A DNA stretch of 64,000 nucleotides from Terriglobus albidus (GCF_008000815.1 NZ_CP042806.1:372001-436000); one strand, 5' to 3'; positions 25,917 to 33,362 are shown, counted from the first letter of the stretch. Notes: generated by a model from the letters alone, not told the origin. Numbers and translations: made by a program.

Positions 25917-26076
25917 AGAGCAATTCTCCTAAGCTGTAGAGCGGAGTCTCGGGGTCCCCAGCGAACTCGTTCGCTGGGGTGAAGTCTTGGCTGTTGCGCC
26001 GTTTTCCAGCGAAGAAAACGGCATTCGCAGATCTATCCAGATCTATCCAGAGCTACCGTATTAGGAGAATTGCTCC
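25917..26076. repeat. Divergent, enlarged palindromic element (160 bp) abutting the B2 gene
   Basis: Ends AGAGCAATTCTCCTA and TAGGAGAATTGCTC, with an internal CCGTTTTC-CAGCGAA-GAAAACGG hairpin. The left arm contains the GGGGTCCCC repeat also found at 7682. The right end supplies AGGAGA, the likely Shine-Dalgarno of the lasso B2 gene starting at 26078. Confidence 0.75.
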
Positions 26077-26077
26077 G

Positions 26078-26578
26078 ATGACAACGCTGACATCATCACT
26101 TTCGAAGCGCCGCTGGTTCAAGCTTTTCAGACAGATTCGACATTTCTGCTGCATGCCATGGAAAGAGCAGAGCATGATCGCCGAAGCCTTCCTTCTGCTT
26201 GCCGCAACACGGGCGGCATTGCTTGTTGTCCCGTTTCGTGCGGCGGCAGGGTGGGTTGGAGTCATTGTTCCGCCTAATGCCCCGGGGCTATCGCCGGCCC
26301 AGGGACTTGCAGATGAACAGCGCAGGATTGCGGAGGAAGTGGCAACTGTCGTACGGCGAGCGTCCAGCATGGCGATCTTCGAGTCAACGTGTCTGCCACA
26401 AGCCCTCGCCGCGCGCATCATGCTCAAGCGGAGAGACGTGTCGAGCGTGATTCACTTTGGTGTGCGACGTGGTGAGGAGAAAAAATTGTTGGCACACGCC
26501 TGGCTGGAGGCGGGCGATATGGATGTCACCGGTGGCGCGGTGGCGAGTCAGTATTCTGAGATTGCGCTAGTTATTTGA
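26078..26578 (+). CDS. Lasso peptide B2 protein (transglutaminase-like leader peptidase)
   Basis: 166 aa. Matches the lasso B2/McjB C-terminal family: catalytic Cys in ESTCLPQALAARIMLKRRD (C105), then VIHFGVRRG and the His/Asp part in LLAHAWLEAGDMDV (H140, Asp residues at 147 and 149). It would cut the leader from the lasso precursor delivered by the RRE protein (30326). ATG 26078 is chosen because AGGAGA ends 9 nt upstream; a longer frame from 25979 runs through the palindromic element. It is transcribed opposite to the precursor operon and overlaps the Nif11-like gene tail-to-tail by 8 bp. The N-terminal ~50 residues are hydrophobic/basic, as in other B2 proteins. Confidence 0.88.
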   Translation: MTTLTSSLSKRRWFKLFRQIRHFCCMPWKEQSMIAEAFLLLAATRAALLVVPFRAAAGWVGVIVPPNAPGLSPAQGLADEQRRIAEEVATVVRRASSMAIFESTCLPQALAARIMLKRRDVSSVIHFGVRRGEEKKLLAHAWLEAGDMDVTGGAVASQYSEIALVI

Positions 26579-26795
26579 CGGCCTTACGCCGCTCGGCTTC
26601 ACGGACCAACATCCGCGCGCGAAATGCTTCGGCAATGGAAGCAGCATCCACTTCATAACCGCACGATGCGGCGTAACCAACAAGAGCATCTTCATCGAAA
26701 GCCATCACCTGCGCTGGATCATGAGCACCGGTGATAGATCCTGACCTGAGGCTCGCCAAAAATTGGATCGCATTCTGCACGCGCTTTAGCGTCAT
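26571..26795 (-). CDS. Nif11-like small protein in the lasso cluster
   Basis: 74 aa. The C-terminal half, VMAFDEDALVGYAASCGYEVDAASIAEAFRARML, follows the Nif11 domain pattern (A-x-x-x-GY-x-(V/F)-(T/D)...L-x-x-(A/F)), seen both in nitrogen-fixation accessory proteins and as leader regions of some RiPP precursors. Here no core follows; the protein ends in a basic helix (REAERRKAVK). It starts inside the cyclase-like gene's last codons (overlap ATGA, 26792-26795), so translation is coupled. It could be a carrier, partner or decoy leader for the cluster enzymes; function unknown. Confidence 0.65.
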   Translation of the reverse strand: MTLKRVQNAIQFLASLRSGSITGAHDPAQVMAFDEDALVGYAASCGYEVDAASIAEAFRARMLVREAERRKAVK

Positions 26796-28870
26796 GGTCG
26801 GTTATCCTCTGCGGTTGCCGGTTGTACCCCCAATGCTGTGAGGGCCATCAAAACAGCCGCCGTTGTAAAAATCCGGTAGGGCTCCTCAAGATTGCGGGCA
26901 GTGGCGCCGGTCCTGTCGTCGGTGTCAGTACTCACGATGTCAGTGCCAGATGGCCAGCTACCGTCCTCCAGTTGACGACGGGGTAAGGCTTCGGCGCGAC
27001 GGTGGGCTTCCTGCTGGTCTGACGCATTGCCCAGCCGCAATATTCGTATGATCCAGGCATCGATCCAGGCACTTGGTGCGGATGACCTGTAGGACCAGGC
27101 CCAGAGAATAGCGCGATCGACCGATGCGCGATGCCCAGTCACGGAGGCAAGCGCCTCAGCCGCGAGAGCGGTAGACAATGCAGGACACCGCCACCAGTAG
27201 GCCGTCCAGGAGCCATCATCATTCTGGGTTTCACGGAGCCGTCTCAACGGAAGGCTTCCGAGTAAAGGCGCTACATTCGCCGCCGTACAGAGATGTTCGG
27301 ACTGCCACCCATCGTCATTCTCTTTTGTCGCATGACCGCGGTACTGAACAGATACGCCGGCCTGGTAGGTTGATATTCCGCCATGTGGCAAAAGGTGTGC
27401 GCTTAGAAACTGCATGGCGTGTGCCGATGCCATCCCCTCATAGCCCATCCGTCGGAACAAATGCACTGCCCATGCTGTTGAGTCTGCATCAGGAGGTAGA
27501 CACCTGTTCCAACCCCACCCTCCACCGGCTCGCTGACTGCCCAGCAATTTGTTGACTGCGTCCCCTGCCCCTCTGCGTGCATCGGGATCATTGATGCAAC
27601 CTAGTGCATAACCAACAAAAGCCGTGGCCCATTCGTCACTTGGGCCTAAGTTCGTTCGAAACTCGGTCCACCAACCGCTCTGGTGTTGGCGACTTAATAG
27701 AAATTTGATGGCGGCGTTCACGGTGGCCGACAGGCAGGGCGGACGCGAAGTGGCAATGGCGACGGGATGTTCTGGTGGCGTGTCAGACCAGCAATGTTGA
27801 GCACTGACATACGCTTTCGCCGTCATCTTCCCCTCGGCCGAGAGAGTCACCTTGAGGTGTGACAGTGCGCGCTCTACATACGGGACCGCATCGCCTGACC
27901 GGAGTTCTGTTGCCAGTAACCAACCTAGTGGCCAGGTTTGTTTTGGCATATAGGGATACAACCGGCCTTCAACTTTCAGCAGGCAAGCGGCTTCCGGCTC
28001 AGTGCAGATTCCAAGTTTTTCCAGGAGCACGAATAACTGTTGCCAGCGCGGCTCGGAAGCCGGTTGCTCATCGAACATGATCTCGAAGCCGATATCTTTG
28101 GTCGGACGAAGCTCCATGAAGTTGATGGCAACGGTGACGATGTCCGCTATCTCGACGAGTTCGTCGAATAACTCCAAAGCAGGCGACGCCTCTCCAGGCC
28201 AGGCGATTTCTTCCAGCAGCAGACTGAGCTTTGATTGGCGTACGTTTCTATAGTTGACCCTTAGAAGATCGCCGCGCAGAGGCATGGAGCCGATGTGACT
28301 TATCGAAACATTGTCCGGCATGGTGGGAGCCCAGGGAGGAGCCTCCTGGCTGGCCACGGCGGTTTCCGAAATTTGCCCAGCTGCCATGAGAGCCCGCAGT
28401 TGTCGCATGCGCAGATCATGGAGCGACGGTTCCGGTAAGGCCGGAAACTTGGCATCGACGGGAAGAAAGACCGAGGCCGGCTGATGCAAACGATCAAAAT
28501 CCCATTCGAAGAAGATGGCGCGTGTTGGCTTGGCCTGAGAGTCGTCGCTTTCTCCTGACGCGACAAATTCCTGTAGCTGAGGCGGATACTGAGGCGAAGG
28601 ACGGTTTTGCAGGAACCACGCGAGAGCATCATCGTCGTCGCCGTATGGCTGCACCATCTGGTGCAGATCAGGAGTTTGCGCTCCCGCATTCAATCTGAGT
28701 TCTAGGGCCAGCCTCGGGATAGGCGCAAGCTGCTGAGCGGCGCGACGGATGCTCTCACGCGTCTGATCGTCAAGATGAAACTCGGAAAGTACAGGCCAAA
28801 GAAACTGAAGACATCCCTCGGCGGCTAGAAAGGGACCAGCAACGGTCGTGGAGCTCTTGCTGCCGCTCAT
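26792..28870 (-). CDS. Squalene/terpene-cyclase-like alpha-barrel protein in the lasso cluster
   Basis: 692 aa from the ATG at 28870, which overlaps the kinase stop (ATGA). The first ~370 residues have no motif I recognise. The C-terminal ~310 carry prenyltransferase/squalene-oxidase-type repeats with QW-like motifs: QHQSGWW (395-401), QRAGGGWGW (446-454), QNDDGSW (549-555), QLEDGSW (633-639). DADSTA at 461-466 matches the class II cyclase D-x-D-D-T-A motif except that the last Asp is Ser; the central Asp (proton donor in squalene-hopene cyclase) remains. Such a protein is not a standard lasso enzyme. It may modify the peptide, cyclise a separate terpenoid or merely share the fold. The in-frame extension to 29134 runs antisense to the kinase and is rejected. 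Confidence 0.75.
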   Translation of the reverse strand: MSGSKSSTTVAGPFLAAEGCLQFLWPVLSEFHLDDQTRESIRRAAQQLAPIPRLALELRLNAGAQTPDLHQMVQPYGDDDDALAWFLQNRPSPQYPPQLQEFVASGESDDSQAKPTRAIFFEWDFDRLHQPASVFLPVDAKFPALPEPSLHDLRMRQLRALMAAGQISETAVASQEAPPWAPTMPDNVSISHIGSMPLRGDLLRVNYRNVRQSKLSLLLEEIAWPGEASPALELFDELVEIADIVTVAINFMELRPTKDIGFEIMFDEQPASEPRWQQLFVLLEKLGICTEPEAACLLKVEGRLYPYMPKQTWPLGWLLATELRSGDAVPYVERALSHLKVTLSAEGKMTAKAYVSAQHCWSDTPPEHPVAIATSRPPCLSATVNAAIKFLLSRQHQSGWWTEFRTNLGPSDEWATAFVGYALGCINDPDARRGAGDAVNKLLGSQRAGGGWGWNRCLPPDADSTAWAVHLFRRMGYEGMASAHAMQFLSAHLLPHGGISTYQAGVSVQYRGHATKENDDGWQSEHLCTAANVAPLLGSLPLRRLRETQNDDGSWTAYWWRCPALSTALAAEALASVTGHRASVDRAILWAWSYRSSAPSAWIDAWIIRILRLGNASDQQEAHRRAEALPRRQLEDGSWPSGTDIVSTDTDDRTGATARNLEEPYRIFTTAAVLMALTALGVQPATAEDNRP

Positions 28871-29832
28871 GACTGCTTCGACAGGCAAAGCTGTAAGCTC
28901 TCCGCAAATACCTCTGCCGATTGCCTCAAGAGAGAAAGATTGTCCGGCATCTGCAGTTCCAGGACACTGGCCTGGGAAACCAGATGACTCATCATCCGTC
29001 CGGCAGCAAGAGGTGGGGCATTGGGGGGCAATGGATCGCGGATCAGATGCCTGGCGAGGTGTAGCACGGCACTTTGGCCGGATAGCTTTCGTATTTGCGG
29101 GCTTTCGAGGGATAAACTGCGTGGAAGCAGACAAATCGCAGCCGCAATCCGGAATGAGGAATCTTCCAAATTTTCGTCTTCCGGGATTAGTGCAGGAAGC
29201 AATAGCTTTTCATCCCATTGTTCCTCGAAGTCTCCAGGCAGGGTCTTTGCCCAGCGCTCCTGAGCCGTCTCGGGTGAGTGTCCAAGCGCTTGCAGGCTGT
29301 CGAGACGCAGCTTGTTACGACGCAATCCGGGGAGTGCGCACACTGTGCTTTCGTCACAGCAGATCACCCTCACCAGATCATCAGCAAGAAGAGACCAGCC
29401 TGAACGCTGTAGCGCAGCAGAGAGAGTCGATTTACCCGCTCCCTTAGGACCCATCAAAAGGATGGCCTCGCCGGCTTTTACCAGGGCTGCTGCGTGAAAC
29501 GCAGGGAGGTTCAACCGGCACAAGACCGTGCGCATCACCGGCTCAAGGAGAAGTTCTCTCAAGTTGCTCTGTGCAACAGATGGGAGAGCTGAGGACCGGA
29601 CGACGCGGCCGTCCAATGACACGCGAAACCGGCAGCGAACTTTCCCGCCGGTCCCGAAATCGTGTTGGATCCAGGTTTTGTCCTTTTCAAGGATGGGGCC
29701 GGTAGCCGCGACGTCGACGTCCTGTAGATCAGCCGCCATCGCATCGGACCAGGAATGAAACCAGGATACGTCGGCGTTGGCAGAAAGCGCTGCAGCTTCC
29801 CCTTCGTCAATGCTGAGTCCGTAATGGAACAT
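28867..29832 (-). CDS. HPr-kinase-like (HprK-related) peptide kinase
   Basis: 321 aa. Walker A GPKGAGKST at 128-136, preceded by FHAAALV and followed by LLADDLVRV (149-156), the HprK-type arrangement of P-loop and DD motif. N-terminal ~110 residues are specific to the HprK-related lasso/RiPP family. In paeninodin-type clusters the equivalent kinase phosphorylates the C-terminal Ser of the lasso precursor; the precursor here (29910-30062) ends in Ser, which supports the same role. It is 77 bp downstream of the precursor gene and translationally coupled to the cyclase-like gene. Confidence 0.85.
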   Translation of the reverse strand: MFHYGLSIDEGEAAALSANADVSWFHSWSDAMAADLQDVDVAATGPILEKDKTWIQHDFGTGGKVRCRFRVSLDGRVVRSSALPSVAQSNLRELLLEPVMRTVLCRLNLPAFHAAALVKAGEAILLMGPKGAGKSTLSAALQRSGWSLLADDLVRVICCDESTVCALPGLRRNKLRLDSLQALGHSPETAQERWAKTLPGDFEEQWDEKLLLPALIPEDENLEDSSFRIAAAICLLPRSLSLESPQIRKLSGQSAVLHLARHLIRDPLPPNAPPLAAGRMMSHLVSQASVLELQMPDNLSLLRQSAEVFAESLQLCLSKQS

Positions 29833-29909
29833 TCTCTTGGTAGCAATCGACGCGAAAGGCCATGGGGCAGCGCATGAAGTGTCTGCACCTATGCGAAAGA
29901 GGCGGATGT

Positions 29910-30062
29910 TTAGGAATACGCAGTGGTACCGTCACCGGTAGTGTTGCCGCTGCTACCAGCTTGAGTGATCTCTTCAATCTTGCCGTATTCCACCAGTTCT
30001 GACTCCACAAACTGAGACTGGTTTGCGGTGAGAAGCACCTCTTCCGAGGGTAATTTCTGCAT
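29910..30062 (-). CDS. Lasso peptide precursor
   Basis: 50 aa. AGGAG lies 5 nt before the ATG. The leader carries the lasso signature LVEYGKIEEITQ: a Tyr-Gly-x-Ile recognition segment bound by the RRE protein, and the Thr normally at position -2. The predicted core is AGSSGNTTGDGTTAYS (residues 35-50), with a single acidic residue, Asp44, for the macrolactam. If the core starts at Ala35, as the Thr(-2) rule predicts, the ring would have 10 members. If it starts at Gly36, the ring is the common 9-mer. The C-terminal Ser fits phosphorylation by the HprK-like kinase encoded next. First gene of the minus-strand operon. Confidence 0.85.
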   Translation of the reverse strand: MQKLPSEEVLLTANQSQFVESELVEYGKIEEITQAGSSGNTTGDGTTAYS

Positions 30063-30086
30063 AAATTCTCCTGAAGGTTCGCCGCA

Positions 30087-30116
30087 AGGATACGGTACCT
30101 GTTCGCCAACTGGCAA
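30087..30116 (-). promoter_or_regulatory. Likely promoter of the lasso precursor operon
   Basis: On the minus strand TTGCCA (30116-30111) is followed after 18 nt by TATCCT (30092-30087). This would start transcription about 18 nt before the precursor ATG, leaving just room for its ribosome site. Confidence 0.45.
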
Positions 30117-30182
30117 GAACTTGTTTTCCGTTACATTCGGAGGTTGATGAAGATTCGTATTTAGATTCCGGGAGTCCACTCG

Positions 30183-30296
30183 AGAGCATTTTCCCTGTTG
30201 CTGGGTATCCCGGAAGAGGCGTGCAGCGGGGTTTTCATTGCGGAAAACGCCCATTGGTGTGGAAACCCTACACTACACCTACAGGGAAAATGCTCT
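30183..30296 (+). repeat. Palindromic element, full-length copy (114 bp) in the lasso divergent promoter region
   Basis: Ends AGAGCATTTTCCCTG and CAGGGAAAATGCTCT, with an internal GGGGTTTTC-ATTGCG-GAAAACGCC hairpin. It occupies nearly half of the gap between the divergent precursor and RRE genes and ends 29 bp before the RRE gene start. Confidence 0.92.
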
Positions 30297-30325
30297 ATGG
30301 CATATAACTAACGTGCCGATATGAG

Positions 30326-30619
30326 GTGGGAGTGGACAACGACAAAAATACCTATCACCTGTCCGAGCAGGTTCTAGCCGTTGAGACAAACGGTGAGTAC
30401 GTGTTAATGGATTATGGATCAGGCAAATTCTTCGGGATTCGCGGCGCAGCCCAAATTTTGGTGCAGCCACTACAGACAGGAATGACATTTGATGCCATGG
30501 TGGACCTGGTTCAGCGCCATTACAGGGTTGACGCGGTCCTTGCCGAGACAGATGTGCGGAAGATCCTATCCAGGCTGCTGGATGCGGGGCTGGTTTTAGA
30601 TAGAGGCGCGCCGCAATGA
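30326..30619 (+). CDS. Lasso peptide B1 protein (PqqD-like RiPP recognition element)
   Basis: 97 aa (GTG start; GTG at 30332 is also possible). PqqD/RRE fold: LSEQVLAVETNGEYVLMDYGSGKFFGIRGAAQILVQPLQTGMTFDAMVDLV, then YRVDAVLAETDVRKILSRLLDAGLV, giving the three beta-strands plus winged helical bundle that binds the precursor leader at its Tyr-x-x region. It presents the precursor to the B2 protease and the cyclase. It overlaps the cyclase gene by 4 bp (ATGA) and is divergent from the precursor. Confidence 0.9.
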   Translation: MGVDNDKNTYHLSEQVLAVETNGEYVLMDYGSGKFFGIRGAAQILVQPLQTGMTFDAMVDLVQRHYRVDAVLAETDVRKILSRLLDAGLVLDRGAPQ

Positions 30620-32550
30620 GCGCAATCGCCGGCTTGTGGCACCGCGATGGTGCGCCGGGAGCCAAGGCGCGACTAGGAAATGTGCTGGCCGCGCTCCGTC
30701 ACTACGGTCCTGATGTACGCACACTGTGGGGGGACGGTGCTGTTGCGGTTGGCTGCTGTCTTCGCAAGATCCTGCCGGAAGACGGTATGCAGGCACAGCC
30801 CATCTCGCCTGATGGAGGACGCACAAACGTTGTCGCGGACGTCCGGTTGGACAACCGCTCCGAGATTGCTGAACTCCTTCGTATTACCCCGAATGACGCT
30901 GCAGCGATGAGTGATGCGGCAATCCTGGCTCACGCAGTAGCGCATTGGGGAACCGATTGCTTCCGGTACATTGTTGGGGATTACAGCTTTGCTGCCTGGA
31001 ATTCCCTGGACCAAAGCTGGCTACTCGCCCGCGATGTTGCAGGCGCTCTTCCTTTGTACTTCTATTCCAACGACAAGATCTTTGCATTCGCCTCTATGCC
31101 GATAGGACTCCTCGCATTGGCCGAGGTTCCGGCCGAAGTGAACGAGGAAGGCTTGTTACAGATGCTGGAGAGTGCTCCTCGCGCCTCGGCTGAAGTCACC
31201 GAGTGGAGCGCCTTTCAGCATATCCGCAGAGTTCCGGCCGGCCACTTTATTCGCATCGATAGCCGTGGTGAGAGGACTTTTGAACACTGGAGGCCGCCTG
31301 CTGAGCTCCGGCTGAAGCGTCCGGAGGATTACTACGAAGGGCTGCGAGAACACTTGAATCGTGCCGTCGCCTGCAGGTTGCGTGGAGTTGGAGATGCGGC
31401 ATCCCACCTCAGTGGGGGATTGGACAGTTCTTCCGTAGCCGCCACCGCCGCTCAGTTGCAGGCACAACGCGGAGCCAGCGTCGTTGCGTATACGTCTATC
31501 CCTCAGCGGCACTGTTCCGTAGAACCCCATAACCGCTTCTCCGACGAAAGCGAGCACGCAGCAGCGACGGCAGCACTGTACCCAAACCTTCAGCACGTTC
31601 TGATAACAAGTGAAGGCCGATCCCCCTGGCATTCGTTGGACAGTCATTTTTTGCTGTATCAACAGCCCATGCTGAATCTCTGCAACAGCGCCTGGATTGC
31701 TGCGATTCATAACGATATTGCGCAGAGGAATATCAAAGTTCTCCTCACTGGAAGTATGGGAAACTTCACGATCAGCTACAGGGGACTTGAGATGCTGCCG
31801 GCGTTGATAGCAAGCGGGCAATGGTCCGAACTTTGGCAGTTGACGCGGGCGCTCCACCGGCGTGGTATGTCGAGGAAGTTTCTGTTGGCGAGTTCCTTCG
31901 CTCCCTGGATTCCCAAGGCTCTGCTCATGGCTGCAAAGCGAAGTCCTCCACCCCCTAATCTCTTGCATCCTGACCACAACGAAAAGCGGCGGCGGTTGCC
32001 GCCTGCATCTCCGTTCACCTTTACCGCAGACCATGTCCGTTGGAGAATGTTCCTCTTGCAGCGAACCGACCTGGCTGCAATTCGCAAAGGAACGCTGGCC
32101 GCCTGGGGAGTAGACGAACGTGATCCCACAACGGATCGCCGGCTGCTGGAATTTTGCATGAGCATTCCTGCGGCTGAATGGATGCGAGACGGTTTGCCGT
32201 CTGCGGTGCTTCGGAATGGACTCGCCGATCGTTTACCGGAAAAAGTTCGCTACGAAACACGGAAAGGCATACAGGCGACAGACTGGCACATCGAAGCGGC
32301 CAAGGCTTTGCCTCAACTGCAGGAAGAAATGCGGAAGCTGGAGAAGTCCCCATCCGTAAACGGCATGATCGATATCCCGCGCCTGCGCTCCATGATGGAG
32401 GACTGGCCGAAGGATAACGACTTCGAGAAGATTAGTAGCTACCGATACACATTTCTTCGGGCGCTTTCAGTCGGTAGATTTCTCCGTGATGCGGAGAGCT
32501 GCAAGACCGCGATCAACGTGATTGCGAGCCAGGAGCCTGCGATTCCATAA
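30616..32550 (+). CDS. Lasso cyclase (asparagine synthetase B-like, McjC type)
   Basis: 644 aa. N-terminal Ntn-like domain begins MSAIAGLWHRDG: residue 2 is Ser, not the Cys2 needed for glutamine hydrolysis, as expected for lasso cyclases that use a peptide amine. NVVADVRLDNRSEIAELL and YIVGDYSFAAWNSLDQSWLLARDVAGALPLYF are the usual AsnB features. The PP-loop SGGLDSSS at 266-273 binds ATP to adenylate the Asp/Glu side chain, after which the new N-terminus closes the macrolactam. It forms an operon with the RRE gene. Its 3' end is followed by the tRNA-Phe-fragment array. Confidence 0.93.
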   Translation: MSAIAGLWHRDGAPGAKARLGNVLAALRHYGPDVRTLWGDGAVAVGCCLRKILPEDGMQAQPISPDGGRTNVVADVRLDNRSEIAELLRITPNDAAAMSDAAILAHAVAHWGTDCFRYIVGDYSFAAWNSLDQSWLLARDVAGALPLYFYSNDKIFAFASMPIGLLALAEVPAEVNEEGLLQMLESAPRASAEVTEWSAFQHIRRVPAGHFIRIDSRGERTFEHWRPPAELRLKRPEDYYEGLREHLNRAVACRLRGVGDAASHLSGGLDSSSVAATAAQLQAQRGASVVAYTSIPQRHCSVEPHNRFSDESEHAAATAALYPNLQHVLITSEGRSPWHSLDSHFLLYQQPMLNLCNSAWIAAIHNDIAQRNIKVLLTGSMGNFTISYRGLEMLPALIASGQWSELWQLTRALHRRGMSRKFLLASSFAPWIPKALLMAAKRSPPPPNLLHPDHNEKRRRLPPASPFTFTADHVRWRMFLLQRTDLAAIRKGTLAAWGVDERDPTTDRRLLEFCMSIPAAEWMRDGLPSAVLRNGLADRLPEKVRYETRKGIQATDWHIEAAKALPQLQEEMRKLEKSPSVNGMIDIPRLRSMMEDWPKDNDFEKISSYRYTFLRALSVGRFLRDAESCKTAINVIASQEPAIP

Positions 32551-32555
32551 AACGG

Positions 32556-33190
32556 GATACGTCGCTACACTCCTAAGAGCACGGCCGAAGTATCTGTATT
32601 TTCAACGGGATGGTGGCCAGGGACGGGATCGAACCGCCGACGGCTGGGCCTTGTTCATGGCCGCGTGCAAACATACGGCGCTACGCGCCTGAGAGCGCGG
32701 CCGAAACTACTGTGTTTTCATCGGGATGGTGGCCAGGGACGGGATCGAACCGCCGACGGCTGGGCCTTGTTCATGGCCGCGTGCAAACATACGGCGCTAC
32801 GCGCCTGAGAGCGCGGCCGAAATTACTGTGTTTTCATCGGGATGGTGGCCAGGGACGGGATCGAACCGCCGACGGCTGGGCCTTGTTCATGGCCGCGTGC
32901 AAACATACGGCGCTACGCGCCTGAGAGCGCGGCCGAAACTACTGTGTTTTCATCGGGATGGTGGCCAGGGACGGGATCGAACCGCCGACGGCTGGGCCTT
33001 GTTCATGGCCGCGTGCAAACATACGGCGCTACGCGCCTGGGAGCGCGGCCGAAACTACTGTGTTTTCATCGGGATGGTGGCCAGGGACGGGATCGAACCG
33101 CCGACGGCTGGGCCTTGTTCATGGCCGCGTGCAAACATACAGCGCTACGCGCCTGAGAGCGCGGCCGAAACTACTGTGTTTTCATCGGGA
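32556..33190 (-). repeat. Tandem array of 116-bp units carrying tRNA-Phe 3' fragments
   Basis: Five units start at 32611, 32727, 32843, 32959 and 33075 with an exact 116-bp period, and a sixth start (33191) is the intact tRNA-Phe; a partial spacer at 32556-32610 closes the array. In tRNA orientation each unit holds the tRNA-Phe 3' part including T-arm GGTTCGATCC, acceptor CCTGGCC and CCA, with a damaged anticodon arm (GGCC-ATGAACAA-GGCC) and no 5' half. The remainder is a spacer with a GGCGC-GTA-GCGCC hairpin. Units are almost identical, so amplification is recent or homogenised. No gene is supported in this 812-bp stretch between the lasso cyclase and adenosine deaminase genes apart from the tRNA. 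Confidence 0.9.
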
Positions 33191-33265
33191 TGGTGGCCAG
33201 GGACGGGATCGAACCGCCGACGCCGGCCTTTTCAGGGCCGCGCTCTACCACTGAGCTACCTGGCC
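33191..33265 (-). tRNA. tRNA-Phe (anticodon GAA)
   Basis: 75 nt with encoded CCA. Acceptor GGCCAGG/CCTGGCC, D-arm GCTC-AGTGGTA-GAGC, anticodon arm CGGCC-CTGAAAA-GGCCG (anticodon GAA) and T-loop GTTCGATCC are all intact. The downstream side carries five truncated copies of its 3' half. Confidence 0.95.
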
Positions 33266-33362
33266 CTTCGTGGAGTGTCCTTAGTATAGCAATCCAAAGG
33301 CGGATGGGACAAACCACGGTGCGGTATGCTGGGCCTGTTTCCACGAAAGGATTTTCCCTCTG

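Noticed and set aside
25979-26077. Longer start for the lasso B2 protein
   Set aside because: The extension lies inside the palindromic element; ATG 26078 has a Shine-Dalgarno.
28871-29134. N-terminal 88-residue extension of the cyclase-like protein
   Set aside because: It overlaps the kinase gene on the same strand in another frame, and ATG 28870 is coupled to the kinase stop (ATGA).
32556-33190. Possible CRISPR array
   Set aside because: Units are 116 bp with nearly no variable spacer, contain tRNA sequence, and no cas genes are nearby.
32610-33289. Overlapping plus-strand reading frames with GRDRTADGWALF-like repeats
   Set aside because: They are translations of the tandem tRNA-Phe-fragment array read antisense; the repeat period of 116 bp explains the frame-shifted copies. 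There is no start signal and no protein family.
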